Source of the DNA: Pseudopithomyces maydicus
Taxonomy: Eukaryota > Ascomycota > Dothideomycetes > Pleosporales > Didymosphaeriaceae
Assembly: GCA_026873275.1 (NCBI GenBank)
Contig: JANTUC010000003.1
Span: 992,001 to 1,056,000, forward strand
Direction of reading: 5' to 3'
Length of the DNA: 64,000 nucleotides
Part shown: piece by piece, positions 1 to 11,778 of the stretch
How positions within the stretch are numbered: position 1 is the stretch's first letter
How the letters are laid out: the number at the start of each line of letters is the position of its first letter
The notes under the pieces: generated by a model
Databases searched by the model: none
Seen by the model: the letters and a program-made list of their open reading frames with translations, nothing else
What the model was told of the DNA's origin: nothing
Translations under genes and position numbers: made by a program

Positions 1-1308
1 ACATTTCCCCGCTCATCATGGAGCAGCTTCCCGAAGAGCCCCTCCACGTTGTCGAGCAGAAGGGCGAGCTCGTCATTGTCGACCCTGCCATCACTGCCAC
101 CCGTGTCTACAACTGGTTCTACTGGTTCATCAACTGGGGTGCCCTCGCTGGCCAGCTCGGCATGGTCTTCGCTGAACGTTACGTCGGTTTCTACTGCGCC
201 TTCTTGATTCCCCTCGTCTTCTTCCTGCTCGCCGTCCCCGTTTTGATTCTCTGCAAGAAGCAGTACAAGCTGACACCTCCCTCGGGAAGTGTGCTCGGTC
301 CTGCTGTCAAGCTCTTCTTCAAGGCTCTCGGCCACGGTGTTGTTGCCAACCCCGTCCAGACCATCAAGAACTGGAGGAAGGGTGACGGATGGGAGCTCGT
401 CAAGCCCTCCCACCTCGGTGCCAACAAGCCCTCGTGGTACAACTTCGACGACGCCTGGGTTGACGAGGTCCGTCGTGGATGGGGTGCTTGCGGTGTCTTC
501 ATGTGGGTGCCCATCTACTGGCTCGCCTACCGCCAAATGGACAACAACTTGACTTCCATGTGCGCCACCATGGCCCTTCACGGAACTCCCAACGATCTTC
601 TGCAGAACATGGACCCCATCACCCTCATTGTTCTCGTGCCCAGTAAGTTGCCCCGACAGTGGATATTTTCGCGTCTGTGCAGTTGCTAATATGCTACCAG
701 TCTTCGATCTGTACATCTACCCCTTCCTCCGCAAGCACAAGATCAACTTCTCTCCCATCAAGAAGATCTGCGCTGGTTTCATCTTCGGTGGATTCGCCAT
801 GTTGTGGGCTACTGTTCTCCAGTACTACGTGTACAAGACCTCTGGCTACTACGACACTCACGACCCCGACTACAGGTCGCCCATCAACGTCTGGGCCGTG
901 ACTGGTGTCTACGTCCTCGTCGCCATCTCTGAGATCTTCGCCTCCGTCACCACCCTCGAGTACGCCTATACCAAGGCCCCCAAGAACATGAGGTCCTTGG
1001 TCATGGGTGTCCAGTGCTTCACCACTGCTTTCTCTGCTGCCCTCGCCCAGGCCTTCACCCCGCTCACCAACGACCCCCACCTTGTCTGGAACTACGGAGC
1101 CGTCACCATCATCTCCTTCGTCGTCGGTATCGCCTTCTACATTGTCTACTACAAGGCCGACCAGGCCGAGCAAGAGCTCAACCTGCTCCCCACTGGCCAG
1201 TTTGGCAATGCCGCGCAGAGCGAGGACGTTGAGCGCCGTCTCAGCGCCGCCACCGAGAAGAAGGTTGCGTCTGAGGCAGCGCCTGAGACCCTGCCCGAGA
1301 AGATCTAA
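1..1308 (+). CDS. PTR2-type proton-coupled peptide transporter, 3' part (5' end outside window)
   Basis: C-terminal 415 residues of a POT/PTR2-family di/tripeptide:proton symporter of the plasma membrane. The reading frame is already open at the window edge and the ATG at 18 lies inside the conserved core (just before it comes the family's SPLI-x-EQ stretch), so the true start is upstream. Exons are 1-642 and 701-1308; the 58-bp intron (643-700) has a GTAAGT donor, a TTGCTAAT branch-like site and joins in phase 1 to give VPIFDLYIYP. The PTR2 signature FYWFINWGALAG follows about 30 residues after ATG 18, and further hydrophobic helices run to near the end, finishing in a charged cytoplasmic tail rich in Glu and Lys. 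Family and intron are clear. Whether it moves only peptides cannot be told from sequence. Confidence 0.93.
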
Positions 1309-3134
1309 ATGGATGTGTAATGTATGTAGTCTCTGGGCATGATTGGGCTGTGCTTTCTTGTGCCCGTTGGAAAGGAAGAGATACCCGATCGTGATGCATT
1401 TACCAGCAGCGTGTCGCGCCGTGAGATCGCGCACCGCTACACTTGCTGTATATCGTAGCAACCTCTTAATATTTACTCTCACTTATTCACACATACCGCT
1501 CATTCACATTTGCAACCACCAACGTGTCCATGTGTGTTCATAAACTTTTCATTTCGCAGATGCCGTGGTCGCTGCTGTGTTACCCTCGAATCTACCTTGC
1601 TTCGTATTCATCGTACAAACACTATGGACCTCATGCGCGCTAGTCCCCTCACAGCCAGGTGTGCCCCCCAATGGATCCAACTGCATCCCGAAGGTAGCCC
1701 CGCAAGCCTAATCTTGAAATCAACCCCATCTTTGCAACTGTTCTTGGATTTCCTTTGTCCCCCGCACGCATCGCGTCGTGAGAGCAAGCTCCACAGCCAA
1801 GTCGCGCAGCCGCATGGCGGTGGGAGTGGCGCGACTTGGCTGGACAAGCTGAGGCGAAGCTAGAAAGGGGTGCGATAAGAGCGCCGAGTGGCTTGGCTGG
1901 GGGCATGGCGATTGCTTTGCTTTGGCCTTGGGTTGGGTTTATCTTCCTACCTAGTTGGATAGCTAAATACTGCGTGCGTGGTTGTGGAAACGTGGTGTGG
2001 AGGGTCATGGGACGTAAACGCAAGGGGCGCCGATATCGGCTGTCTTGGAGGAGACCCAAATAGGCGTGTAAGAGGTGCGGTGTATCTGTATTATACGTGT
2101 GCAACGGTGACATGGTAGCTCCCTGTGCTTTTGGTTGCAAAGCGGGAAGGGAAGGGGACATTGGGGCTGCGGGAGGGCGAAGTGTGATGGGGTGAATTGG
2201 GAGTCGAGGAAGTGAGGCAACTACCAACTCCCAAATTCGTTCCACCGCATAGCTCCTGTATTCTAGGTACAAGAGTAAGCAAAGGCGGACTGCACGCATA
2301 GATCACGACGCCAGAAGCGCAATTGCAAGAAGGAAAGTGAAACGAAAGTTACACTGTACCCTGCACTTTTCCGATCGCAGTCCCAACCCACCGGACACAC
2401 CTCCATCCACTCTGCAGCAGCCTGCCCCCTTCCCTCCCGTCACGGCCCGCTGCGTACGTACATACACAAGTCCTGTACCTAGCTACCTAGTGCTATAGTC
2501 TAACCGGCGTCCCCGGTAGAAGATCCGCCCGATAGTGCGTGGCCGGTGCGGTGGTGGAATCGATGGTCCAAGCATGGCTGGAGGAGCGGAGCGGAGCGTG
2601 ATACGGGGGCGGGTGGCCTAGGGTACGGAGATGCGTGCAGAGGCCGATACCGGCGGGGCGGCGCGAGTGAATGTGTGGGGAGGCGATGCCTGAAGGGGGA
2701 TGGGGCGTTGCGGGGGTTGGGTGGGGGCGAGTCACTCGTGGGGCGGGAGGAAGAGGGGGCCAGGGACAGGAAGGAGGGTTACGATGAGGCTGGGCGATAC
2801 GTGTTTGAGATGAAAGTATGATGAGTTGCCACCAAGAGTATCTCTCTCTCATCTGTATCATGTCTATTTGTTACAGTAAAAGATTGGCAGACTGCAACCA
2901 AGACAACAAATCACAAGATGCAAAAAGTCTATTCACATCGTTGAAATCTGCAAAACCGAATAGTGTAAAAAGCCACCCATTGTCCAGGATAGTAAAGTCC
3001 AATAAAGGTTCGAACTCGCAATGCGATGAAAGCAAAATCCAACTAAGCAGTCTCGAAAGCGACCCGTCTATCCAAGAAATAAGTTATACAATGAAGCATA
3101 TACACCGGCTGCCGGCCATCAAAATGTACATCCG
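1309..3134. other. Intergenic, no gene seen
   Basis: This 1.8-kb stretch holds the 3' flank of the PTR2 gene and the 3' flank of the convergent GT25 gene. Open frames on the minus strand at 1649-2299 and 2493-2861 lack recognisable domains, have no plausible splice continuation and read as low-complexity Pro/Ser/Arg, so I do not call them. From 2560 to 2780 the plus strand is a purine-rich, G-rich tract (GGAGG, GGGGG), probably untranslated. Confidence 0.6.
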
Positions 3135-4483
3135 CTAAGGGGTATCTCTGCCGTCTTTCAAGCACCTACCCTTCTGTCCAACCTCTTCACGAAGCAGCTT
3201 CAAGCGCCTCTCATCCCCTTCATCAAAAGCAAAAAGCCCGCTCCAAAACCCACAGTCGATGTTTGCAGTCTCATTACGCTGCGCTGTTTGTTCCTGGCCA
3301 GCCAAATCCACAGGCGCCAGGCCCTGACCAGTCTTCTCACCCAATATTTTACCAATGTGAACAATCTCGCTCTCACCAGGCATGTGGTGAAAGAGTTCCG
3401 GGTTGAGCGTCCAGCAGCGAAGTCCTCGATGAGGATCCGGTGGCATATTCGTGTGTCGACCTTGGGCGCCAGTCATATCTCGCGAGCCTTTAATGCAGGA
3501 ACGGAGCAGTGCCACATCAAATGCACGTGGACCTTCTGGATCAAGTTTCAAAGGTGCGAGATTGCTCTGCAAGAGTTCGGCAGCAGGGCGAGTGATTGCA
3601 TAGCCGAACGAGCAGAGAGGCAGCTTGGATTGGTGGAACGCGCGAGTATGCTCGGGCATGGCAAGTGCGGCGAAGAGCTCTTGGGTGAAGGGATGTAGTT
3701 GCGATAGTGGAGGTAGTGTTGGGTCATCGTATACAAGATGTGCCACGTCATTCAAGGTGTAGGGTTCGCCTGGCGCTAGCCCATGGTAAGAAATTGGATG
3801 AAAGTAGTCGCCGCAGTGACCAAGATATAGAAGGTCCCATGTACCGTGGTCACCCCAGTACTGTAACTGATGTTGTTCAAGTCTGGGAAAAGAGCCAAGT
3901 GGCCGTTTGGGGGGCATCATGATGCGGGCTGCGCTTGCGGCTCGAGGAACCTGGACGCTGCGAAGGCGGATGTCCCAATCTACATCGTCCTCGAGGATGA
4001 GTGCAGTATCAAGGCCAGAGTCTAGAAACCTAGTCATGTCAATCCAACGCGAGAGATTGTGGTTCCGGTGGTAAATGCACGAAAGTCAGATGCAAGGCAG
4101 GGGGCCTACCATTGCAAGGCGTTGTGATGACCCATCCAGGCGAGGAGAGAACCGTGTTGGATACTTTGACCGTTACGAAATCGGTCAAAGTGGGCTTCTG
4201 TCCAGCGTGGCTGCTGTGGTATGGTGAGATCAAGGCCAGTAACATTGGCGGCCTGCAGAAGAGTTTGGCGTCTCTTGGACCCTTCTTTGGATACTACCAC
4301 GACAGCGCCGAATCCCAGGGTACGATTTGCTGGAGGAAGGCGACTCTGCAATGGAGGGGAAGAAGGCCATGGAAAGTATACGTGGTTGATATCGCTGTAG
4401 ATGTAGACGAAGACCAGTGTAGATAGCAGTGCGGCTAGCAGAGGCAACTGCCTCTTCCTGCTGAGCGCAAACATGGCAGCCAA
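3135..4483 (-). CDS. GT25-family (LPS-type) glycosyltransferase, type II membrane protein
   Basis: Predicted 422-residue glycosyltransferase of family 25, the group that includes bacterial LPS galactosyltransferases and collagen galactosyltransferases. The fungal members are probably Golgi enzymes of unknown acceptor. Exon 1 is 4483-4110, intron 4109-4030 (80 bp, donor GTAGGC), exon 2 4029-3135; the junction completes a Trp codon (NALQ-W-FLDSG). The N-terminus has a short basic stretch then a signal anchor (LLAALLSTLVFVYIY), giving type II topology. A GFGAVVVVSK stretch opens the catalytic domain, and TALILEDDVDWDIRLR carries the acidic metal-binding motif expected of GT25. A second ATG nine bases downstream of 4483 could also serve as start. 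Its 3' end faces the PTR2 gene. Confidence 0.88.
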
Positions 4484-5529
4484 GCCGAGTGAAAACGAGT
4501 GAAGTTGGCTTATTCAGTAAGACATTGGAGACGACAAGATGACGGGAGGCAGATGTCGCTTTACTCGGGGGAGCCTGGCAGTACGGAAGCCGCACTGAAA
4601 TGTTGACGGGTGTGTGGAAAGAGCACCATGCCAACCGCACCTGACACCGGGGCTGTTCATAAGGACCCACTGCACTCTCGAGTTGCACGGAGAGTGTGAA
4701 GCGGAGCTGCCCGGGGCGTCTCGTTGATGTGGCGGCATGGCTTGGGTGAATTCTGGATCCACAGAGCGATTCGACAGTCACAAGTCTGTGCTCATTGCTG
4801 CCCGAATAGGTCTGAGAGTGCTACGATCACATAAGGTAACATTATATGTGGGTTTCACTGGTCGCGAGTCTGCCAAAGCAAGAAAAAAAAAGGCAGTGGG
4901 TGATGGCGTGTAATGGTCTCGTACAGACCAGTGGATGGTGCAATGGTGCAGGAACTGGAAGCGGCGACCTCGCAGCTGGGCAGCAGCTGGGCAGCAGCGG
5001 CTCCAGTGGGCAAGTGCTCCTACATAGATACGGCCTACTCCATGCCCGGTGCTTCTTCGACCGCACTGCATGGCGGCGGTACCCAGGTGCCCAGGTGCCC
5101 AGGTGGTGTGGCGGTCACGTGCCGTCGTGTTTCCAAACGGTTTAGCACCGTGTGTCTTAGTGTGGTGTCTTAGGGCCGAGCCGCTGGGCTGTCAAGACGG
5201 GCATGGGGCCAGTAAGCACGCGCAGCAAACTCTCGACGACGGCCATGCCCGTTTGGCCTTTGCTTTTCCACGCTTCCTCCCACACTGTCCCACGTACGTA
5301 GACGCGCGAGCCTGCTGTCCTCTTTCCCCCCTCCCCCCCCGCAGCGACCCGCCAGCAAACCACCTCTCGGATACTTGGCCGTCCCTGAAACCGCCCCGAA
5401 ACTCGTCCGCCCGCCGTCTCCTCGCCGCCTCTTCGCGCTCACACCTCCATGGGTCACCGCCGCACCTCATCGTAGTCTTGGAAAGTGCCTTGTCGCCTCG
5501 TCGCGCTCCTTCGTGTGGCCGACCAAACC
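4484..5529. promoter_or_regulatory. Divergent intergenic region between GT25 and PFA3
   Basis: About 1 kb separates the two divergent start codons, so it should hold both promoters. It contains duplicated CAGCTGGGCAG units near 4973-4995, a triple CCCAGGTG array at 5082-5105 and a C-rich tract around 5325-5341, followed by pyrimidine-rich leader sequence up to the PFA3 start. Open frames across it on both strands have no family resemblance. Confidence 0.5.
5082..5105 (+). repeat. Three tandem CCCAGGTG units
   Basis: Exact 8-bp unit repeated three times (5082-5089, 5090-5097, 5098-5105), about 430 bp upstream of the PFA3 ATG. Each unit contains CAGGTG, a CANNTG E-box core. The same unit occurs twice at 58828-58843. 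Confidence 0.85.
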
Positions 5530-7500
5530 ATGGCGACCTTGGGATCGCCTTCGCCGCCCTCGTCACCTTCGCGAACCATGCGCCGCCGCGGCTGGGCCAG
5601 GAAGGTCGAGCGCTTTTGCTGTAGCACCATAACCTACTTTCCGCTTGCCTTTGTGTATGGCTTGACGTCATGGGCCTGCTGGGTCGAGGTCGGCATCGGC
5701 TTCAACACCAACAAGGACCGCTGGACAGGTAGGGGACATTTCTTTGGTGCTCTGCCCTGCGCCCATCCAGCGACCGCCGATTCCTGCCGCCACGCCTCTG
5801 TACTTTTGCTCTGGGGCGCTGCATGCTTGCAGCCCGGGTCGACCAGACCCACCAATGCTTCAACGTTACTAAGCTGACCCCAACATGCAGGCAAAGGCTC
5901 GTCTGCCCTCGGATTCTTCCTCTACCTGATGCTCAACTGGAGCTACACCACGGCCGTCTTCACCGACCCCGGCTCGCCTCTGAATGTTACCAATGGCTAC
6001 ACTCAGCTACCTATGCAGGAAGGAGGAGCCATGCAATACACTTCCTTCACCGTCAAGTCGTCCACCGGCGATTTGCGATTCTGCAAGAAGTGCCAGGCAA
6101 AGAAGCCAGACCGCGCCCATCACTGCTCGACTTGCAAGCGGTGCGTCCTGAAGATGGATCACCATTGCCCGTGGCTAGCTGCCTGCGTGGGCCTATACAA
6201 CTACAAGGCATTCCTCCTTTTCCTCATATACTTGTCGCTGTTTTGCTGGGTGTGCTTTGCAGTATCGTCAACTTGGGTTTGGAGCGAGATTTTGAACGAT
6301 AGCAACTACCGCGAATCTTTCATGCCCGTAAATTATGTCTTGCTTGCTGTTCTTTCCGGCATCATCGGCCTGGTAATCACGGGCTTTACTGGCTGGCACA
6401 TCTATCTGACCGTCCGAGGTCAAACCACCATTGAGAGTTTGGAAAAGACACGTTATCTGTCACCCTTGCGTAACAGCATGAAGGCCCAGCTGTCCGACCG
6501 CAATTACTTGGACGCCCAGGCCAACGGACGCTTGAGCATCAGCGACCAGTTACGCGAGATCCACGCAAATGCCCTACCTGGCGTTACAAGACCAGAAGAA
6601 GGCGTTTCTTCGCCGGCACAACCCTACTCGCGATCGCCGGGTCCTACAAGCAATGGCCTTCCCCACCCGTCTCAACAATCGTATGAATATCGCGAACGCC
6701 AGCAGTACTATGACCGTTATGAGTCCTACCTTGACGAACGGGACAACGAGCAGCTTCCAAACGCGTTCGACCTGGGCTGGAAACGCAACATCGGCCATAT
6801 ATTTGGACCCTCGCCGCTGCTGTGGCCGATTCCTATATGTACCACAACGGGCGATGGCTGGTCGTGGGAAGCAAGTCCTAAATGGATTTCCGAGCGTGAG
6901 CGCATCAAGAACGAACGGGAGGCAGAGGAGCGGGTGCAGAAGCAACGCGAACGTGACGCTGGTTGGGGCGTTGACTCCCCCACCGAAACAGAGTTCAGAC
7001 GCACCAGCCGCCCCGAGCCCTGGCAGGTCAACCGTTTTGTCCAACCCCAGCGTGCACCCCGACGCCCGGACTGGCAGGAGAACCGTCCCCGAAGAAACGA
7101 TTCTCGCTACCTGACCACCTCGAATGGCATCGTGTCGACGCCATTGGAGGGCCGTCGCAGTCCGAGCAAAGCGGACCAGATCCTCGGAAGGGAGAATGGC
7201 ATGTATGCCGATGGAGATGTGCAGCTCCAACCCATAGACCGTCGGAAATTCGACCAGTACAACTACATTTCCGAAGACGAGGACGGCGACGACTACGACA
7301 TGTCAAGCGACGAGGCGAACACGGAGCAGCGCAAAGTACCCCAGGTTGTGCCGTTGCCAAGAAACACAAATAATTGGAACGACATCCCTGACGACTTTCT
7401 GAGCGCGCCACCCAAGGGTAAACCCCGGAGTCCGGGGACGAGCCGCGAGAGGAAACCGCCCAAGAACCAGGAGTGGGACGATTGGGGTCAAGATAATTGA
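5530..7500 (+). CDS. PFA3: DHHC protein S-palmitoyltransferase, PFA3 type
   Basis: Predicted 602-residue integral membrane palmitoyltransferase. Yeast Pfa3 acts at the vacuole and modifies Vac8. Exon 1 5530-5728, intron 5729-5890 (162 bp), exon 2 5891-7500; the phase-1 junction gives WTGKGSSALG. Two membrane segments precede the Cys-rich domain, which reads CKKCQAKKPDRAHHCSTC and then MDHHCPWL, the catalytic DHHC at about residue 156. Two further membrane segments follow, then the TTxE motif (RGQTTIESLE) and the aromatic PaCCT-like motif (NAFDLGWKRNIGHIFG). The last ~220 residues are an acidic/basic low-complexity tail, longer than in yeast. An in-frame ATG at 5578 just before MRRRGW is an alternative start. 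The symbol rests on resemblance of the DHHC core, not on synteny. Confidence 0.92.
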
Positions 7501-10500
7501 TGAGGCAGCCTGATTGATAGTTAGCGCCTGTAATAATGTCTGATGGCTCGAGATGATGGCATGCGTAAATGTACAACATGTGTAGAGAAAATGCGAACCT
7601 GATGTTTCTTTCTTGGGCATATCGACGGCGCTATTGAAGCGGGATCTCGGTTTACATAAGTTTTATGCTACGAGGCAGGCTTTTGGAGCGCTTTCAGTGT
7701 AGCACGTATATATATATCTGGTAATCAGATGTTCCATGCATGCCATTGCCTTTGTTAATTGAAACGAGTATGTTCAGATTACAGTCAACATGTAAAGCCC
7801 ACTGAAAGTCGTTCAGTTATTATTGTGAGGAAATAACCAGGTTATCCCCACACCAGCCAAAGGCAAATCAAACGCAACTGATTCTTACTATTCTTGCCCA
7901 ACCAGACATATGACTCAATGGCGAAGCCCATTCAGGAGTAAATGCATCAAGCGAACTGAATCTCACCGCGTTGTTTGTCAAGTGAGAAATTCTCTTTGTA
8001 GGTCGTGCCGCAGCTTGGGGAGCCCGTAAACTTTACCCCTTGGGCTGTTCTTTGGCTTTGCTTTGCGTGACGGCGACCATGGGAATGAATGGCTAGACAG
8101 ACAACACTGTTTCTGATTCGAAATACATCGATCCTCTTTATTTAGAAACGCTAATAAAGAGGTGACAAAGCCTGGAAAATAATATCCGGATGGAGATATA
8201 CTTCGGAGACTTGAGGCGACTTTCGTACCGCCGTTTGGCGCGCCCATTCGCACGCAGCCATAGCTTGCCCTAGGTTCAACATGAAGATTGATGCACCCAC
8301 CAGGGCCGGCGAAACACGCCCAGCTGTGGGAGCTCGCCGACCAAAACGACCCAGCGCAGTGTCAAGGCTGTGTGTACCAAGGCGATAGCTGCAGCTTCAG
8401 CACCAGCTAGTAAAGCGTGGTAGTGTACCAGCGGCTGAATGCAACATGATGCGTAAGCTGGACATGCGATTGTGGATGGCCATGGGGTCTTGGGAATCTG
8501 AGATGAATGTGCAAGAGATGCAGGGCGTTTGCTTATCTCTACTGTTACAGCTACGTACAGAAGTCGCCGGTCTGTAGAAGTAACTGTACATGGAAATACC
8601 AATCGCTGAATTGCACCTGAGAGTTCACCATGCTCAGATAGTGCTACACAAACATCATCCATAATCAGCATGAGACACTGCTGTGGCAAGTGATCAAGCC
8701 CGTAAAAGGCAATTCTCGCCTGGACAAACAGTGGAGCTTTCAGTCGAGACTGCTCTGAGTGATTCGGCCTGAAGAGTTTCGAGTTCATGGTGAAGTCTGG
8801 TTCTGTGACATCAGATTCGAAGTCTGAAGTATGATGCTCGCTTACCCACGGCGCTGGGACACATGGCCCGCCTCAGCGCCCACCATGTATTCAGCGCTCT
8901 TGTCATCGTCGGCATATTGCATTTTCTCATCTGTATCGGTAGGTATGGCTTTGAGCGCACCTTTATGTCCGGGTCCACTTCTGACTTTCAATTGACCCAT
9001 GTGGCATAGTCAGGTTTGTTCAAGTCAACCATCGTGAAGACTGGACAAGATCAGTGATTCGCGGCTAAAAGAGTACTTCTGGCCTCTAAGCCTCTGTTAG
9101 CACTCCGCGGGCGGCCCTGCCGAAACTTTACTAAATTTGATGAAGCACAGATAAGTTGCAACCTTTCAACACATACTTACTAGTTCAGGTGTAGTACCGC
9201 TAGTATAACCGTGTGAAAGGGAAGCTAACGTAAGTGACAGCAGAGTGATCCATTAGGTACTCTTTCTTGTTAGCGATAACTCCGTCTCTAGCCAACGCGG
9301 CTGATCATCCATCATGCAGGGCAGTAGCAGAATCGAAAGGGGTTAACGATAGACAGAAAAGCTGGTAGCAACTAAAAAGACGATGCACCTGTCATCAGTC
9401 ATTCACTCGGTTAGGATAGGTATGTAGTGAGACACCACGTGGATCCGCGGATGTACCCCGCATTATCGAATGGTCCCACCTGGAGCCGTTCAAACCGCGA
9501 AGAGCTTTACCTTCAAATGGGTGTCTGAAGAAGATGTGCCCTGCGATGTTCTCATCTCATTTACTTGCTAAATCTAACCTCAAGTGTGTTGACCGTACTA
9601 GTCGACTCATCCTTCCAGCAAATCTCGTCTGCAAAAACACCATCAGCAGTGCTCCGAGCACGTAACGGCCAAGGTATAGGCATCTTGGCTCCACGGAAGC
9701 GTAGGAAGTATCAAGAGCTTTAAGGTTTGGCCGCCCCCTTCATCGCTTCAGATGACCCAGATCTTTGCCCAACCCGGCTTCGAGAATAGCCTAATACCTT
9801 TTAGGGGGATTTCAAAAGTGGGTAGCATGGGGGTGAGGCTGTCTTGGACATCAGTAGTCCGTGGCCTGGACTTTGCATTCCCGTCCCCACGGGTTGCGGC
9901 TTTTCGCTAGTGATGGATTTTTGGAGTACGTCGGACATCAGTCGTCATCCGGTACGATCACTTGTCTAGTTCAAGCTGCGCCGATATCCATGAGACTGTG
10001 CGGCTGAAATATCGGCAAAGCATGACATCGAGTATTGTTATCTCTTGTTGGGAGTAGCCTACATCAGCCACCGTTCAGATGTACGTGGACTTTTGCGGGT
10101 ATCTCATATATTCTGGAAGCGAGAAGTTGTACAGCTGCAGCTAGTCGCCCAGATATCTTGCAATTCAAAAACAAGCTACGTCTAGTTGATAGGGTAAATA
10201 TATTTCCCTGCCAAGGTGAACATGTCCAATACGTGTAGACCCTGTGCTGGTTTATCAGTAGCGATCGCCCCTCTAAGGGGCAATTCATTCACACAATAGG
10301 TGAAAGCATACCTTGGTAGAGTTTCCAAGTAGTTACAATGCTGTAACTTCCATTATCAGTTTGGCGGCTGCTGTGCTATCAGAAATGCATATCGGCTGTT
10401 TACGGCTAGTCACAGAACGCTTTGTACCGGTACCGAATGCACATCTAGATGGAAGCCAAGATAACGGGGTATCCGATTGGAAATACTAGCCAAGAATCAC

Positions 10501-10905
10501 AAGCTAGAAGTGGGCATCATTAAAGTGTAAACAGATGGACGGTGTATTGTTAGCGTCACGATTCCCAGCACTACCAGTTCTTCAGTGTCGCATCAAGGTG
10601 GCTAAACCACTTCGTCGGAATTGTTCAGCGCACTGGAAAGCTCGGGTACGTGCCGTGGTGAGTTTACCATTGTTCGACTAGGAATGTGACTGGTAAGGGA
10701 AAGAACTTTTGTCATATTTTCGGCGACGTGGAGCTGAACGCCACTTACTGTACATGACGGGGAAAAAAGTGTATATGCAAGATACCCGCGGTCTTAAAAA
10801 GAGTATATAACCTTACATCCCAGAATTGGAGAGACGTCTTGCCAACCGAACTTTCCAATATCGCTACCGTATACCTGTCTACCTCTCTGTTACAGGGTTC
10901 AAAAC
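7501..10905. other. Gene-sparse intergenic region upstream of the bHLH gene
   Basis: A 3.4-kb stretch without a convincing gene. The longest frame is 8788-8276 on the minus strand (170 codons from an ATG), with no domain I recognise and no conserved splice continuation; it might be a lineage-specific gene but I do not call it. A short TA run lies near 7708-7718. Stops are frequent in all frames from 8800 to 10000. Confidence 0.5.
10804..10810 (+). promoter_or_regulatory. TATA-like element of the bHLH gene
   Basis: TATATAA lies about 100 bp upstream of the bHLH start codon, a plausible distance for a TATA box with a short 5' leader. No initiator can be fixed from sequence alone. Confidence 0.45.
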
Positions 10906-11778
10906 ATGGCTGGTAACAATTTTGATTGGAGCTTTTATCCCTGGACTGAGAACGCATTCTGCACGTCACCATCACAAGACTACAATCACGATATCTCCAC
11001 TCAGCAGTACGGTCCCAATGCACAGGAATATGGCCTGAGAACAACGTATCCTTCGTTTTCCTGCGCATCGGACCGCCGATCATCCTCAGCTACGGACTCA
11101 TGGGGCTACTTCTCGCCACTCGACCCGACCTCACAATATGATGTCGGTAGTTCGAACCCTAACCCCTCTTACACGAGGACTAGCAACAACATGCAATACT
11201 ATATTCATTCAGAAGATTCTATACCTACGCCAGGAGCCGTTAGCGATGCAGGTATTCCGGATACTAGCGACTTTTCAACTCCACTACTGACTGCATCACC
11301 ACCGTCTCCGGGTACTCTTATATGGAACGGGATGCTTCCTATTAACCAAGAAGTCTATGGAAGCGAAGATCTGCCGAGTTCATCATGCAACTCTCCGGCT
11401 ACAACCAAAGTAAACCGCTCCGAGAGTCCCAAGTTACGGAAGCGTGGAAGACCACGCAAATCTTCAAGTTCATCTTCCTGTTCCTCCACAACCTCCTCTG
11501 GCCAATGCAACGAACCTCGTTCAACACGATTGCCTCACGCTGCCATCGAGCGCAAGTATCGTGAAGGCATGAACGCCGCCCTAGAACGCCTGCGAAGGGT
11601 AGTAGCTACGCTGCCACAGGACAACGAAGACGGGACCTCAAAGTCAACACGACTAAGCAAGCCGATGATCATCGCCGGCGCTATCGAGTATATCGAGAGC
11701 CTAGAGAGGGACAAGGCTTTGCAGCACGAAGCTTGGAAGGAACTACTGAGCCAAAGGAATACAGTGTATGGAAGCTAA
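10906..11778 (+). CDS. bHLH transcription factor with an AT-hook-like motif
   Basis: Intronless 290-residue nuclear regulator. The first ~175 residues are Ser/Tyr/Asn/Pro-rich and probably disordered. Around residues 179-185 is KRGRPRK, which matches the RGRP core of AT-hooks, followed by a poly-Ser stretch. The basic helix-loop-helix domain spans about 210-275: the basic region and helix 1 read LPHAAIERKYREGMNAALE, then a loop rich in Asp/Ser, then helix 2 with PMIIAGAIEYIESLERDK. The H..(I)ERKYR basic region predicts E-box binding as a dimer. The protein ends 25 residues later without a long leucine zipper. Target genes are unknown. It stands alone, with more than 2 kb of gene-free DNA on both sides. 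Confidence 0.9.
   Translation: MAGNNFDWSFYPWTENAFCTSPSQDYNHDISTQQYGPNAQEYGLRTTYPSFSCASDRRSSSATDSWGYFSPLDPTSQYDVGSSNPNPSYTRTSNNMQYYIHSEDSIPTPGAVSDAGIPDTSDFSTPLLTASPPSPGTLIWNGMLPINQEVYGSEDLPSSSCNSPATTKVNRSESPKLRKRGRPRKSSSSSSCSSTTSSGQCNEPRSTRLPHAAIERKYREGMNAALERLRRVVATLPQDNEDGTSKSTRLSKPMIIAGAIEYIESLERDKALQHEAWKELLSQRNTVYGS

Noticed and set aside
1649..2299. 216-codon minus-strand frame downstream of the PTR2 gene
   Set aside because: Low-complexity translation, overlaps competing frames, no recognisable motif.
3007..3017. GGTTCGAACTC, like a tRNA B box
   Set aside because: No A box at the right distance, and flanks do not pair into an acceptor or anticodon stem.
8276..8788. 170-codon minus-strand frame from an ATG
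   Set aside because: No domain, no introns, and composition not clearly coding; could be lineage-specific but unsupported.
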